From: Halisarca cf. caerulea
Lineage: Eukaryota; Porifera; Demospongiae; Chondrillida; Halisarcidae
Length of the DNA stretch: 64,000 bases
Assembly: GCA_963170055.1 (NCBI GenBank)
Contig: CAUJGJ010000049.1
Coordinates: 7,501-71,500 of the forward strand
Direction of reading: 5' to 3'
Of the stretch, positions 52,773-64,000 are shown in pieces (position 1 is the stretch's first letter; the number at the start of each line of letters is the position of its first letter). The position numbers and the translations under genes were made by a program. Below the pieces are notes generated by a model. That model worked only from the letters and a program-made list of their open reading frames with translations. It did no database searches and was not told where the DNA came from.

Positions 52773-55700
52773 TCCAACATTACACAAATACGCCCACAGT
52801 AGTTAAGAATCTTCATGTGTGCCCACTGGGAATGTTCGTGGTGCTAGTGCCAAATATTGGTATTAGCACCAGCATTTCCAACACCACACAAATACGCCCA
52901 CAGCACTTCAGTAAGGTCATGTGTGCCCACTGGGAATGTGCGTAGTGCTAGTGCCAAATATTAAATTAGCACCAGTATATCCAACACTACACAAATACGC
53001 CCACAGCACTTGAGAAACTTCATGTGTGTCCACTGGGAATGTGCGTGGTGCTAGTGCCAAATATTGGTATTAGCACCAGCATTTCCAACATTACACAAAT
53101 ACGCCAACAGTAGTTAAGAATCTTCATGTGTGTCCACTGGGAATGTGCGTGGTGCTAGTGCCAAATATTTCTATTAGCACCACCATATCCAACACTACAC
53201 AAATACGCCCACAGTACTTCAGTAAGGTCATGAGTGCCCATTGAGAATGTGCGTGGTGCTAGTGCCAAATATTGGTATTAGCACCAGCATATCCAACACT
53301 ACATAAATACGCCAAGAGCACCTCAGAAACTTCATGTGTGTCCACCGGGAATGTGCGTGGTGCTAGTGCCAAATATTGGTATTAGCACCAGCATATCCAA
53401 CACTACACAAATACGCCAACAGTAGTTAAGAATCTTCATGTGTGTCCACTGGGAATGTACGTGGTGCTAGTGGCAAATATTGGTATTAGCACCAGCATAT
53501 CCAACACTACACAAATACGTCAACACCACTTCAGAAAGATCATGTGTGTCCACTGGGAATGTGCGTGGTGCTAGTGCCAAATATTGGTATTAGCACCAGC
53601 ATATCCAACATTACACAAATACGCCCACAGTAGTTAAGAAACTTCATGTGTGTCCACTGGGAATGTGCGTGGTGCTAGTGCCAAATATTGGTATTAGCAC
53701 CAGCATAACCAACATTACACAAATACGCCCACAGTAGTTAAGAAACTTCATGTGTGTCCACTGGGAATGTGCGTGGTGCTAGTGCCAAATATTGGTATTA
53801 GCACCAGCATATCCAACATTACACAAATACGCCCACAGTAGTTAAGAAACTTCATGTGTGTCCACTGGGAATGTGCGTGGTGCTAGTGCCAAATATTGGT
53901 ATTAGCACCAGCATATCCAACATTACACAAATACGCCCACAGTAGTTAAGAAACTTCATGTGTGTCCACTGGGAATGTGCGTGGTGCTAGTGCCAAATAT
54001 TGGTATTAGCACCAGCATATCCAACACTACACAAATACGCCCACAGCACTTCAGAAACTTCATGTGTGTCCACTGGGAATGTGCATGGTGCTAGTGCCAA
54101 ATATTGGTATTAGCACCACCATATCCAACATTACACAAATACGCCCACAGTAGTTAAGAAACTTCATGTGTGTCCACTGGGAATGTGCGTGGTGCTAGTG
54201 CCAAATATTGGTATTAGCACCAGCATATCCAACACTGCACAAATACGCCCACAGCACTTCAGATAGGTCATGTGTGTCCACTGGGAATGTGCGTGGTGCT
54301 AGTGCCAAATATTGGTATTAGCAAAAGCATATCCAACATTGCACAAATACTCCCACAGTAGTTAAGAAACTTCATGTGTGTCCACTGGGAATGTGCGTGG
54401 TGCTAGTGCCAAATATTGGTATTAGCACCAGAATATCCAACACTACACAAATACGCCCACAGCACTTCAGAAACTTCATGTGTGTCCACTGGGAATGTGC
54501 GTGGTGCTAGTGCCAAATATTGGTATTAGCACCAGCATATCCAACATTACACAAATACGCCCACAATAGTTAAGAAACTTCATGTGTGTCCACTGGGAAT
54601 GTGCGTGGTGCTAGTGCCAAATATTGGTATTAGCACCAGCATATCCAACACTACACAAATAAGCCCACAGCACTTCAGAAACTTCATGTGTGTCCACTGG
54701 GAATGTGCGTGGTGCTAGTGCCAAATATTGGTATTAGCACCAGCATATCCAACACTACACAAATACGCTCACAGCACTTCAGAAACTTCATGTGTGTCCA
54801 CTGGGAATGTGCGTGGTGCTAGTGCCAAATATTGGTATTAGCAACAGCATATCCAACACTACATAAATACGCTCACAGCACTTCAGAAACTTCATGTGTG
54901 TCCACTGGGAATGTGCGTGGTGCTAGTGCCAAATATTGGCATTAGCACCAGAATATCCAACACTACACAAATAAGCCCACAGCACTTAAGAAACTTCATG
55001 TGTGTCCACTGGGAATGTGCGTGGTGCTAGTGCCAAATATTGGTATAAGCACCAGCATATCCAAAACTACATAAATACGCCCAGAGCACCTCAGAAACTT
55101 CATGTGTGTCCACCGGGAATGTGCGTGGTGCTAGTGCCAAATATTGGTATTAGCACAAGCATATCCAACACTACACAAATACGCCCACAGCACTTCAGTA
55201 AGGTCATGTGTGCCCACTGGGAATGTGCGTGGTGCTAGTGCCAAATATTGGTATTAGCACCAGCATATCCCACACTACACAAATATGCCCACAGCACTTC
55301 AGAAACTTCATGTGTATCCACTGGTAATGTGCGTGGTGCTAGTGCCAAATATTGGTATTAGCACCAGCATATCCAACATTACACAAATACGCCAACAGTA
55401 GTTAAGAATCTTCATGTGTTTCAACTGGGAATGTGCGTGGTGCTAGTGCCAAATATTGGTATTAGCACCAGCATATCCAACACTACACAAATACGCCCTC
55501 AGCACTTCAGAAACTTCATGTGTATCCACTGGGAATGTGCGTGGTGCTAGTGCCAAATATTGGTATTAGCACCAGCATATCCAACACTACACAAATACGC
55601 CCACAGCACTTCAGTAAGGTCATGTGTGTCCACTGGGAATGTGCGTGGGGCTAGTGCCAAATATTGGTATTAGCACCAGCATTTCCAACACTACACAAAT

Positions 55701-58700
55701 ACGCCCACAGCACTTCAGAAAGGTCATGTGTGCCCACTGGGAATGTGCGTGGTGCTAGTGCCAAATATTAAATTAGCACCAGTATATCCAACACTACACA
55801 AATACGCCCACAGCACTTGAGAAACTTCACGTGTGTCCACTGGGAATGTGCGTGGTGCTAGTGCCAAATATTGGTATTAGCACCAGCATATCCAACACTA
55901 CACAAATACACCCACAGCACTTCAGAAAGGTCATGTGTGTCCACTGGGAATGTGCGTGGTGCTAGTGCCAAATATTGGTATTAGCACCAGCATATCCAAC
56001 ATTACGCAAATACGCCCACAGTAGTTAAGAAACTTCATGTGTGTCCACTGGGAATGTGCGTGGTGTTAGTGCCAAATATTGGTATTAGCACCAGCATATC
56101 CAACACTACACAAATAAGCCCACAGCACTTCAGAAACTTCATGTGTGTCCACTGGGAATGTGCGTGGTGCTAGTGCCAAATATTGGTATTAGCACCAGCA
56201 TATCCAACACTACACAAATACGCTCACAGCACTTCAGAAAGGTCATGTGTGTCCACTGGGAATGTGCGTGGTGCTAGTGCCAAATATTGGTATTAGCACC
56301 AGCATATCCCACACTACACAAATACGCCCACAGCACTTCAGAAACTTCATGTGTATCCACTGGTAATGTGCGTGGTGCTAGTGCCAAATATTGGTATTAG
56401 CACCAGCATATCCAACATTACACAAATACGCCAACAGTAGTTAAGAATCTTCATGTGTTTCAACTGGGAATGTGCGTGGTGCTAGTGCCAAATATTGGTA
56501 TTAGCACCAGCATATCCAACACTACACAAATACGCCCTCAGCACTTCAGAAACTTCATGTGTATCCACTGGGAATGTGCGTGGTGCTAGTGCCAAATATT
56601 GGTATTAGCACCAGCATATCCAACACTACACAAATACGCCCACAGCACTTCAGTAAGGTCATGTGTGTCCACTGGGAATGTGCGTGGGGCTAGTGCCAAA
56701 TATTGGTATTAGCACCAGCATTTCCAACACTACACAAATACGCCCACAGCACTTCAGAAAGGTCATGTGTGCCCACTGGGAATGTGCGTGGTGCTAGTGC
56801 CAAATATTAAATTAGCACCAGTATATCCAACACTACACAAATACGCCCACAGCACTTGAGAAACTTCACGTGTGTCCACTGGGAATGTGCGTGGTGCTAG
56901 TGCCAAATATTGGTATTAGCACCAGCATATCCAACACTACACAAATACGCCCACAGCACTTCAGAAAGGTCATGTGTGTCCACTGGGAATGTGCGTGGTG
57001 CTAGTGCCAAATATTTCTATTAGCACCACCATATCCAACACTACACAAATACGCCCACAGTACTTCACTAAGGTCATGAGTGCCCAATGGAAATGTGCGT
57101 AGTGCTAGTGTCAAATATTGGTATTAGCACCAGCATATCCAACACTACATAAATACGCCAAGAGAACCTCAGAAACTTCATGTGTGTAAACTGGGAATGT
57201 GCGTAGTGCTAGTGCCAAATATTGGTATTAGCACCAGCATATCCAACACTACACAAATACGCCCACAGCACTTCAGTAAGGTCATGTGTGCCCACTGGGA
57301 ATGTGCGTGGTGCTAGTGCCAAATATTGGTATTAGCACCACCATATCCAACACTACACAAATACGCCCACAGCACTTCAGAAAGGTCATGTGTGTCCACT
57401 GGGAATGTGCGTGGTGCTAGTGCAAAATATTGGTATTAGCACCAGCATATCCAACAATACACAAATAGGCCCACACCACTTCAGTAAGGTCATGTGTGTC
57501 CACTGGGAATGTGCGTGGTGCTAGTGCCAATTATTGGTATTAGCACCAGCATATCCAACACTACACAAATACGCTCACAGCACTTCAGAAAGGTCATGTG
57601 TGTCCACTGGGAATGTGCGTGGTGCTAGTGCCAAATATTGTTATTAGCACCAGCATATCCAACTCTACACAAATACGCCCACAGCACTTCAGAAAGGTCA
57701 TGTGTGTCCACTGGGAATGTGCGTGGTGCTAGTGCCAAATATTGGTATTAGCACCAGCATATCCAACATCACACAAATACGCCCACAGTAGTTAAGAAAC
57801 TTCATGTGTGTCCACTGGGAATGTGCGTGGTGCTATTGCCAAATATATGTATTAGCACCAGCATATCCAACATTACACAAATACGCCCACAGTAGTTAAG
57901 AAACTTCATGTTTGTCCACTGGGAATGTGCGTGGTGCTAGTGCCAAATATTGGTATTAGCACCAGCATATCCAACATTACACAAATACGCCCACAGTAGT
58001 TAAGAAACTTCATGTGTGTCCACTGGGAATGTGCGTGGTGCTAGTGCCAAATATTGGTATTAGCACCAGCATATCCAACATTACGCAAATACGCCCACAG
58101 TAGTTAAGAAACTTCATGTGTGTCCACTGGGAATGTGCGTGGTGCTAGTGCCAAATATTTTTATTAGCACCAGCATATCCAACACTACACAAATACGCCC
58201 ACATTACTTCATAAAGGTCATGTGTGTCCACTGGGAATGTGCGTGGTGCTAGTGCCAAATATTGGTATTAGCACCAGCATATCCAACACTACACAAATAA
58301 GCCCACAGCACTTCAGAAACTTCATGTGTGTCCACTGGGAATGTGCGTGGTGCTAGTGCCAAATATTGGTATTAGCACCAGCATATCCAACACTACACAA
58401 ATACGCCCACAGTAGTTAAGAATCTTCATGTGTGTCCACTGGGAATGTGCGTGGGGCTAGTGCCAAATATTGGTATTAGCACCAGCATATCCAACACTAC
58501 ACAAATAAGCCCACAGCACTTCAGAAACTTCACGTGAGTCCACTGGGAATGTGCGTGGTGCTAGTGCCAAATATTGGTATTAGCACCAGCATATCCAACA
58601 CTACACAAATACGCTCACAGCACTTCAGAAAGGTCATGTGTGTCTACTGGGAATGTGCGTGGTGCTAGTGCCAAATATTGGTATTAGCACCAGCATATCC

Positions 58701-59859
58701 AACACTACACAAATACGCTCACAGCACTTCAGAAAGGTCATGTGTGTCCACTGGGAATGTGCGTGGTGCTAGTGCCAAATATTGGTATTAGCACCAGCAT
58801 ATCCAACACTACACAAATATGCCCCCAGAACTTAAGAAAGGTCATGTGTGTCCACTGGGAATGTGCGTAGTGCTAGTGCCAAATATTGGTATTAGCACCA
58901 GCATATCCAACATCACACAAATACGCCCACAGTAGTTAAGAAACTTCATGTGTGTCCACTGGGAATGTGCGTGGTGCTAGTGCCAAATATTGGTATTAGC
59001 ACCAGCATATCCAACATTACACAAATACGCCCACAGTAGTTAAGAAACTTCATGTTTGTCCACTGGGAATGTGCGTGGTGCTAGTGCCAAATATTGGTAT
59101 TAGCACCAGCATATGCAACATTACACAAATACGCCCACAGTAGTTAAAAAACTTCATGTGTGTCCACTGGGAATGTGCGTGGTGCTAGTGCCAAATATTG
59201 GTATTAGCACCAGCATATCCAACACTACACAAATACGCCCACAGCACTTCAGAAACTTCATGTGTGTCCACTGGGAATGTGCGTGGTGCTAGTGCCAAAT
59301 ATTGGTATTAGCACCAGCATATCCAACATTACACAATTACGCCCACAGTAGTTAAGAATCTTCATGTGTGTCCACTGGGAATGTGCGTGGTGCTAGTGCC
59401 AAATATTGGTATTAGCACCACCATATCCAACACTAAACAAATATGCCCACAGCACTTCAGAAACTTCATGTGTGTCCACTGGGAATGTGCGTGGTGCTAG
59501 TGCCAAATATTGGTATTAGCACCAGCATATCCAACACTACACAAATACGTCAACACCACTTCAGAAAGGTCATGTGTGTCCACTGGGAATGTGCGTGGTG
59601 CTAGTGCCAAATATTGGTATTAGCACCAGCATATCCAACACTACACAAATACACCCACAGCACTTCAGAAAGGTCATGTGTGTCCACTGGGAATGTGCGT
59701 GGTGCTAGTGCCAAATATTGGTATTAGCACCAGCATATCCAACACTACACAAATGCGCCCCCAGAACTTCAGAAAGGTCATGTGTGTCCACTGGGAATGT
59801 GCGTGGTGCTAGTGCCAAATATTGGTATTAGCACCAGCATATCCAACATTACGCAAATA
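50920..59859 (+). repeat. 8940-bp (86-monomer) duplicated segment, copy 1
   Basis: This segment is followed immediately by a second copy with an offset of 8940 bp, equal to 86 monomers minus four 1-bp-short ones. It includes the end of the 2599-bp duplication and the block related to 5.3-7.7 kb. It also holds an internal duplication of about seven monomers: ATATCCCACACTAC at 55265 and 56304, offset 1039 bp, covering about 55215-55975 and 56254-57014. Confidence 0.92.
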
Positions 59860-62800
59860 CGCCCACAGTAGTTAAGAATCTTCATGTGTGTCCACTGGGA
59901 ATGTTCGTGGTGCTAGTGCCAAATATTGGTATTAGCACCAGCATTTCCAACACTACACAAATACGCCCACAGTAGTTAAGAATCTTCATGTGTGTCCACT
60001 GGGAATGTTCGTGGTGCTAGTGCCAAATATTGGTATTAGCACCAGCATTTCCAACACTACACAAATACGCCCACAGCACTTCAGAAACTTCATGTGTGTC
60101 CACTGGGAATGTGCGTGGTGCTAGTGCCAAATATTTCTATTAGCACCAGCATATCCAACACTTCACAAATACACCCACAGTACTTCAGTAAGGTCATGAG
60201 TGCCCACTGGGAATGTGCGTGGTGCTAGTGCCAAATATTGGTATTAGCACCAGCATATCCAACACTACATAAATACGCCCAGAGCTCCTCAGAAACTTCA
60301 TGTGTGTCCACCGGGAATGTGCGTGGTGCTAGTGCCAAATATTGGTATTAGCACCAGCATATCCAACACTACACAAATACGCCCACAGCACTTCAGTAAG
60401 GTCATGTGTGCCCACTGGGAATGTGCGTGGTGCTAGTGCCAAATATTGGTATTAGCACCAGCATATCCAACACTACACATATATGCCCACAGCACTTCAG
60501 AAACTTCATGTGTATCCACTGGGAATGTGCGTGGTGCTAGTGCCAAATATTGGTATTAGCACCAGCATATCCAACACTACACAAATACGCCCACAGAACT
60601 TCAGAAAGGTCATGTGTGTCCACTGGGAATGTGCGTGGTGCTAGTGCCAAATATTGGTATTAGCACCAGCTTATCCAACATCACACAAATACGCCCACAG
60701 TTGTTAAGAAACTTCATGTGTGTCCACTGGTAATGTGCGTGGTGCTAGTACCAAATATTGGTATTAGCACCAGCATTTCCAACACCACACAAATACGCCC
60801 ACAGCACTTCAGTAAGGTCATGTGTGCCCACTGGGAATGTGCGTGGTGCTAGTGCCAAATATTAAATTAGCACCAGTATATCCAACACTACACAAATACG
60901 CCCACAGCACTTGAGAAACTTCATGTGTGTCCACTGGGAATGTGCGTGGTGCTAGTGCCAAATATTGGTATTAGCACCAGCATTTCCAACATTACACAAA
61001 TACGCCAACAGTAGTTAAGAATCTTCATGTGTGTCCACTGGGAATGTGCGTGGTGCTAGTGCCAAATATTTCTATTAGCACCACCATATCCAACACTACA
61101 CAAATACGCCCACAGTACTTCAGTAAGGTCATGAGTGCCCACTGGAAATGTGCGTGGTGCTAGTGCCAAATATTGGTATTAGCACCAGCATATCCAACAC
61201 TACATAAATACGCCAAGAGCACCTCAGAAACTTCATGTGTGTCCACCGGGAATGTGCGTGGTGCTAGTGCCAAATATTGGTATTAGCACCAGCATATCCA
61301 ACACTACACAAATACGCCAACAGTAGTTAAGAATCTTCATGTGTGTCCACTGGGAATGTACGTGGTGCTAGTGCCAAATATTGGTATTAGCACCAGCATA
61401 TCGAACACTACACAAATACGTCAACACCACTTCAGAAAGGTCATGTGTGTCCACTGGGAATGTGCGTGGTGCTAGTTCCAAATATTGGTATTAGCACCAG
61501 CTTATCCAACATTACACAAATACGCCCACAGTAGTTAAGAAACTTCATGTGTGTCCACTGGGAATGTGCGTGGTGCTAGTGCCAAATATTGGGATTAACA
61601 CCAGCATAACCAACATTACACAAATACGCCCACAGTAGTTAAGAAACTTCATGTGTGTCCACTGGGAATGTGCGTGGTGCTAGTGCCAAATATTGGTATT
61701 AGCACCATTATATCCAACATTACACAAATACGCCCACAGTAGTTAAGAATCTTCATGTGTGCCCACTGGGAATGTTCGTGGTGCTAGTGCCAAATATTGG
61801 TATTAGCACCAGCATTTCCAACACCACACAAATACGCCCACAGCACTTCAGTAAGGTCATGTGTGCCCACTGGGAATGTGCGTAGTGCTAGTGCCAAATA
61901 TTAAATTAGCACCAGTATATCCAACACTACACAAATACGCCCACAGCACTTGAGAAACTTCATGTGTGTCCACTGGGAATGTGCGTGGTGCTAGTGCCAA
62001 ATATTGGTATTAGCACCAGCATTTCCAACATTACACAAATACGCCAACAGTAGTTAAGAATCTTCATGTGTGTCCACTGGGAATGTGCGTGGTGCTAGTG
62101 CCAAATATTTCTATTAGCACCACCATATCCAACACTACACAAATACGCCCACAGTACTTCAGTAAGGTCATGAGTGCCCATTGAGAATGTGCGTGGTGCT
62201 AGTGCCAAATATTGGTATTAGCACCAGCATATCCAACACTACATAAATACGCCAAGAGCACCTCAGAAACTTCATGTGTGTCCACCGGGAATGTGCGTGG
62301 TGCTAGTGCCAAATATTGGTATTAGCACCAGCATATCCAACACTACACAAATACGCCAACAGTAGTTAAGAATCTTCATGTGTGTCCACTGGGAATGTAC
62401 GTGGTGCTAGTGGCAAATATTGGTATTAGCACCAGCATATCCAACACTACACAAATACGTCAACACCACTTCAGAAAGATCATGTGTGTCCACTGGGAAT
62501 GTGCGTGGTGCTAGTGCCAAATATTGGTATTAGCACCAGCATATCCAACATTACACAAATACGCCCACAGTAGTTAAGAAACTTCATGTGTGTCCACTGG
62601 GAATGTGCGTGGTGCTAGTGCCAAATATTGGTATTAGCACCAGCATAACCAACATTACACAAATACGCCCACAGTAGTTAAGAAACTTCATGTGTGTCCA
62701 CTGGGAATGTGCGTGGTGCTAGTGCCAAATATTGGTATTAGCACCAGCATATCCAACATTACACAAATACGCCCACAGTAGTTAAGAAACTTCATGTGTG

Positions 62801-64000
62801 TCCACTGGGAATGTGCGTGGTGCTAGTGCCAAATATTGGTATTAGCACCAGCATATCCAACATTACACAAATACGCCCACAGTAGTTAAGAAACTTCATG
62901 TGTGTCCACTGGGAATGTGCGTGGTGCTAGTGCCAAATATTGGTATTAGCACCAGCATATCCAACACTACACAAATACGCCCACAGCACTTCAGAAACTT
63001 CATGTGTGTCCACTGGGAATGTGCATGGTGCTAGTGCCAAATATTGGTATTAGCACCACCATATCCAACATTACACAAATACGCCCACAGTAGTTAAGAA
63101 ACTTCATGTGTGTCCACTGGGAATGTGCGTGGTGCTAGTGCCAAATATTGGTATTAGCACCAGCATATCCAACACTGCACAAATACGCCCACAGCACTTC
63201 AGATAGGTCATGTGTGTCCACTGGGAATGTGCGTGGTGCTAGTGCCAAATATTGGTATTAGCAAAAGCATATCCAACATTGCACAAATACTCCCACAGTA
63301 GTTAAGAAACTTCATGTGTGTCCACTGGGAATGTGCGTGGTGCTAGTGCCAAATATTGGTATTAGCACCAGAATATCCAACACTACACAAATACGCCCAC
63401 AGCACTTCAGAAACTTCATGTGTGTCCACTGGGAATGTGCGTGGTGCTAGTGCCAAATATTGGTATTAGCACCAGCATATCCAACATTACACAAATACGC
63501 CCACAGTAGTTAAGAAACTTCATGTGTGTCCACTGGGAATGTGCGTGGTGCTAGTGCCAAATATTGGTATTAGCACCAGCATATCCAACACTACACAAAT
63601 AAGCCCACAGCACTTCAGAAACTTCATGTGTGTCCACTGGGAATGTGCGTGGTGCTAGTGCCAAATATTGGTATTAGCACCAGCATATCCAACACTACAC
63701 AAATACGCTCACAGCACTTCAGAAACTTCATGTGTGTCCACTGGGAATGTGCGTGGTGCTAGTGCCAAATATTGGTATTAGCAACAGCATATCCAACACT
63801 ACATAAATACGCTCACAGCACTTCAGAAACTTCATGTGTGTCCACTGGGAATGTGCGTGGTGCTAGTGCCAAATATTGGCATTAGCACCAGAATATCCAA
63901 CACTACACAAATAAGCCCACAGCACTTAAGAAACTTCATGTGTGTCCACTGGGAATGTGCGTGGTGCTAGTGCCAAATATTGGTATAAGCACCAGCATAT
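59860..64000 (+). repeat. 8940-bp duplicated segment, copy 2 (cut by the window end)
   Basis: Compared line by line, about 4.14 kb match 50920-55060 with one difference seen by eye (A at 54565, G at 63505). All rare markers recur, including GTGGCAAATATTGG, CATTGAGAATG, TTGCACAAATACTCCC, ATTGGCATTAGC and GGTATAAGCACC. Just upstream of 59860 the sequences differ at several bases, which fixes the left breakpoint. The copy is truncated by the window, not by a biological boundary. Confidence 0.95.

Larger units (their letters stand above)
2033..64000 (+). repeat. 104-bp satellite array, ~596 head-to-tail monomers
   Basis: CACTGGGAATGTGCG recurs every 104 bp (e.g. 3257, 3361, 3465) to the window end, always in the same orientation. 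Some monomers are 103 bp (cores TATTGTATT or TATTAAATT instead of TATTGGTATT). The consensus is about 46% G+C, with two CpG sites (TGCGTGG and TACGCCC) and one AATATT. I saw no transposon, gene, inversion or non-satellite spacer. The many 60-100-codon ORFs here (often ending in codons TGG TGC TAG) are shadows: 104 is not a multiple of 3, each unit carries TAG stops, and the peptides are the same repeat read in different phases. A structural, heterochromatic or chromosome-end role is plausible from position only. Confidence 0.98.

Noticed and set aside
2033..64000. CRISPR-like array
   Set aside because: The repeat is contiguous with no unique spacers, monomers are 104 bp and similar over their whole length, and the context is a eukaryotic chromosome end.
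2033..64000. Hammerhead-ribozyme satellite
   Set aside because: I looked for the CTGATGA and GAAA core on both strands of the consensus monomer and did not find it. The palindrome alone is not a ribozyme core.
2033..64000. Centromeric satellite with a CENP-B box
   Set aside because: The consensus lacks the TTCG...CGGG pattern of the CENP-B box, and the array directly adjoins a telomere. An acrocentric or telocentric centromere cannot be excluded, but there is no positive evidence.

Overview
This window is the physical end of a eukaryotic chromosome. It holds telomere, subtelomeric repeats and satellite DNA, and I find no gene that I can support. The first 205 bases are (CCCTAA)n, read in the orientation expected at a left chromosome end. 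TTAGGG-type telomeres are ancestral in animals and also occur in some fungi and protists. A metazoan with a long-read assembly is the likeliest source, but nothing here identifies the species.

Layout: (1) 1-205, terminal telomere, about 34 hexamers. (2) 204-440, a 12-bp array in which a perfect TTAGGG alternates with the variant TTACCG, in the opposite strand orientation to the terminal telomere; the switch point is a 10-bp-arm inverted repeat. (3) 441-2032, a degenerate tandem repeat of about 62 bp (core ACAGGAAGTGTTCCC), broken by about 430 bp of non-repetitive DNA (about 565-994) and by a 21-bp minisatellite (1455-1651). (4) About 2033-64000, one uninterrupted head-to-tail array of a 104-bp satellite, about 596 monomers, all on the same strand, with no insertion seen. 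The array continues past the window.

The satellite has three levels of structure. Each monomer carries a 31-nt imperfect palindrome that becomes a fully paired 14-bp hairpin with a 3-nt loop if the + strand is transcribed, because both mismatches are G.U wobbles. Monomers fall into recognisable subtypes that recur in fixed order. Runs of monomers are duplicated in tandem at many sizes: about 416, 624, 1038, 1144, 1767, 2079, 2599, 2907, 2909, 3014 and 8940 bp, each a whole number of monomers minus a few 1-bp-short ones. The largest and youngest is an 8940-bp tandem duplication whose second copy (59860 to the window end) differs from the first by one base in about 4.1 kb by eye. The telomere-proximal edge (2033-3000) is the most diverged part, as expected if unequal exchange homogenises the interior.

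All open reading frames in the window are by-products of the repeats (21 bp divides by 3; the 104-bp unit shifts frame and carries TAG stops) or short unsupported ORFs in the single-copy patch. I found no previously undescribed gene system. The points most worth checking are the inverted variant-telomere array, the wobble-paired satellite hairpin and the nested duplication history.
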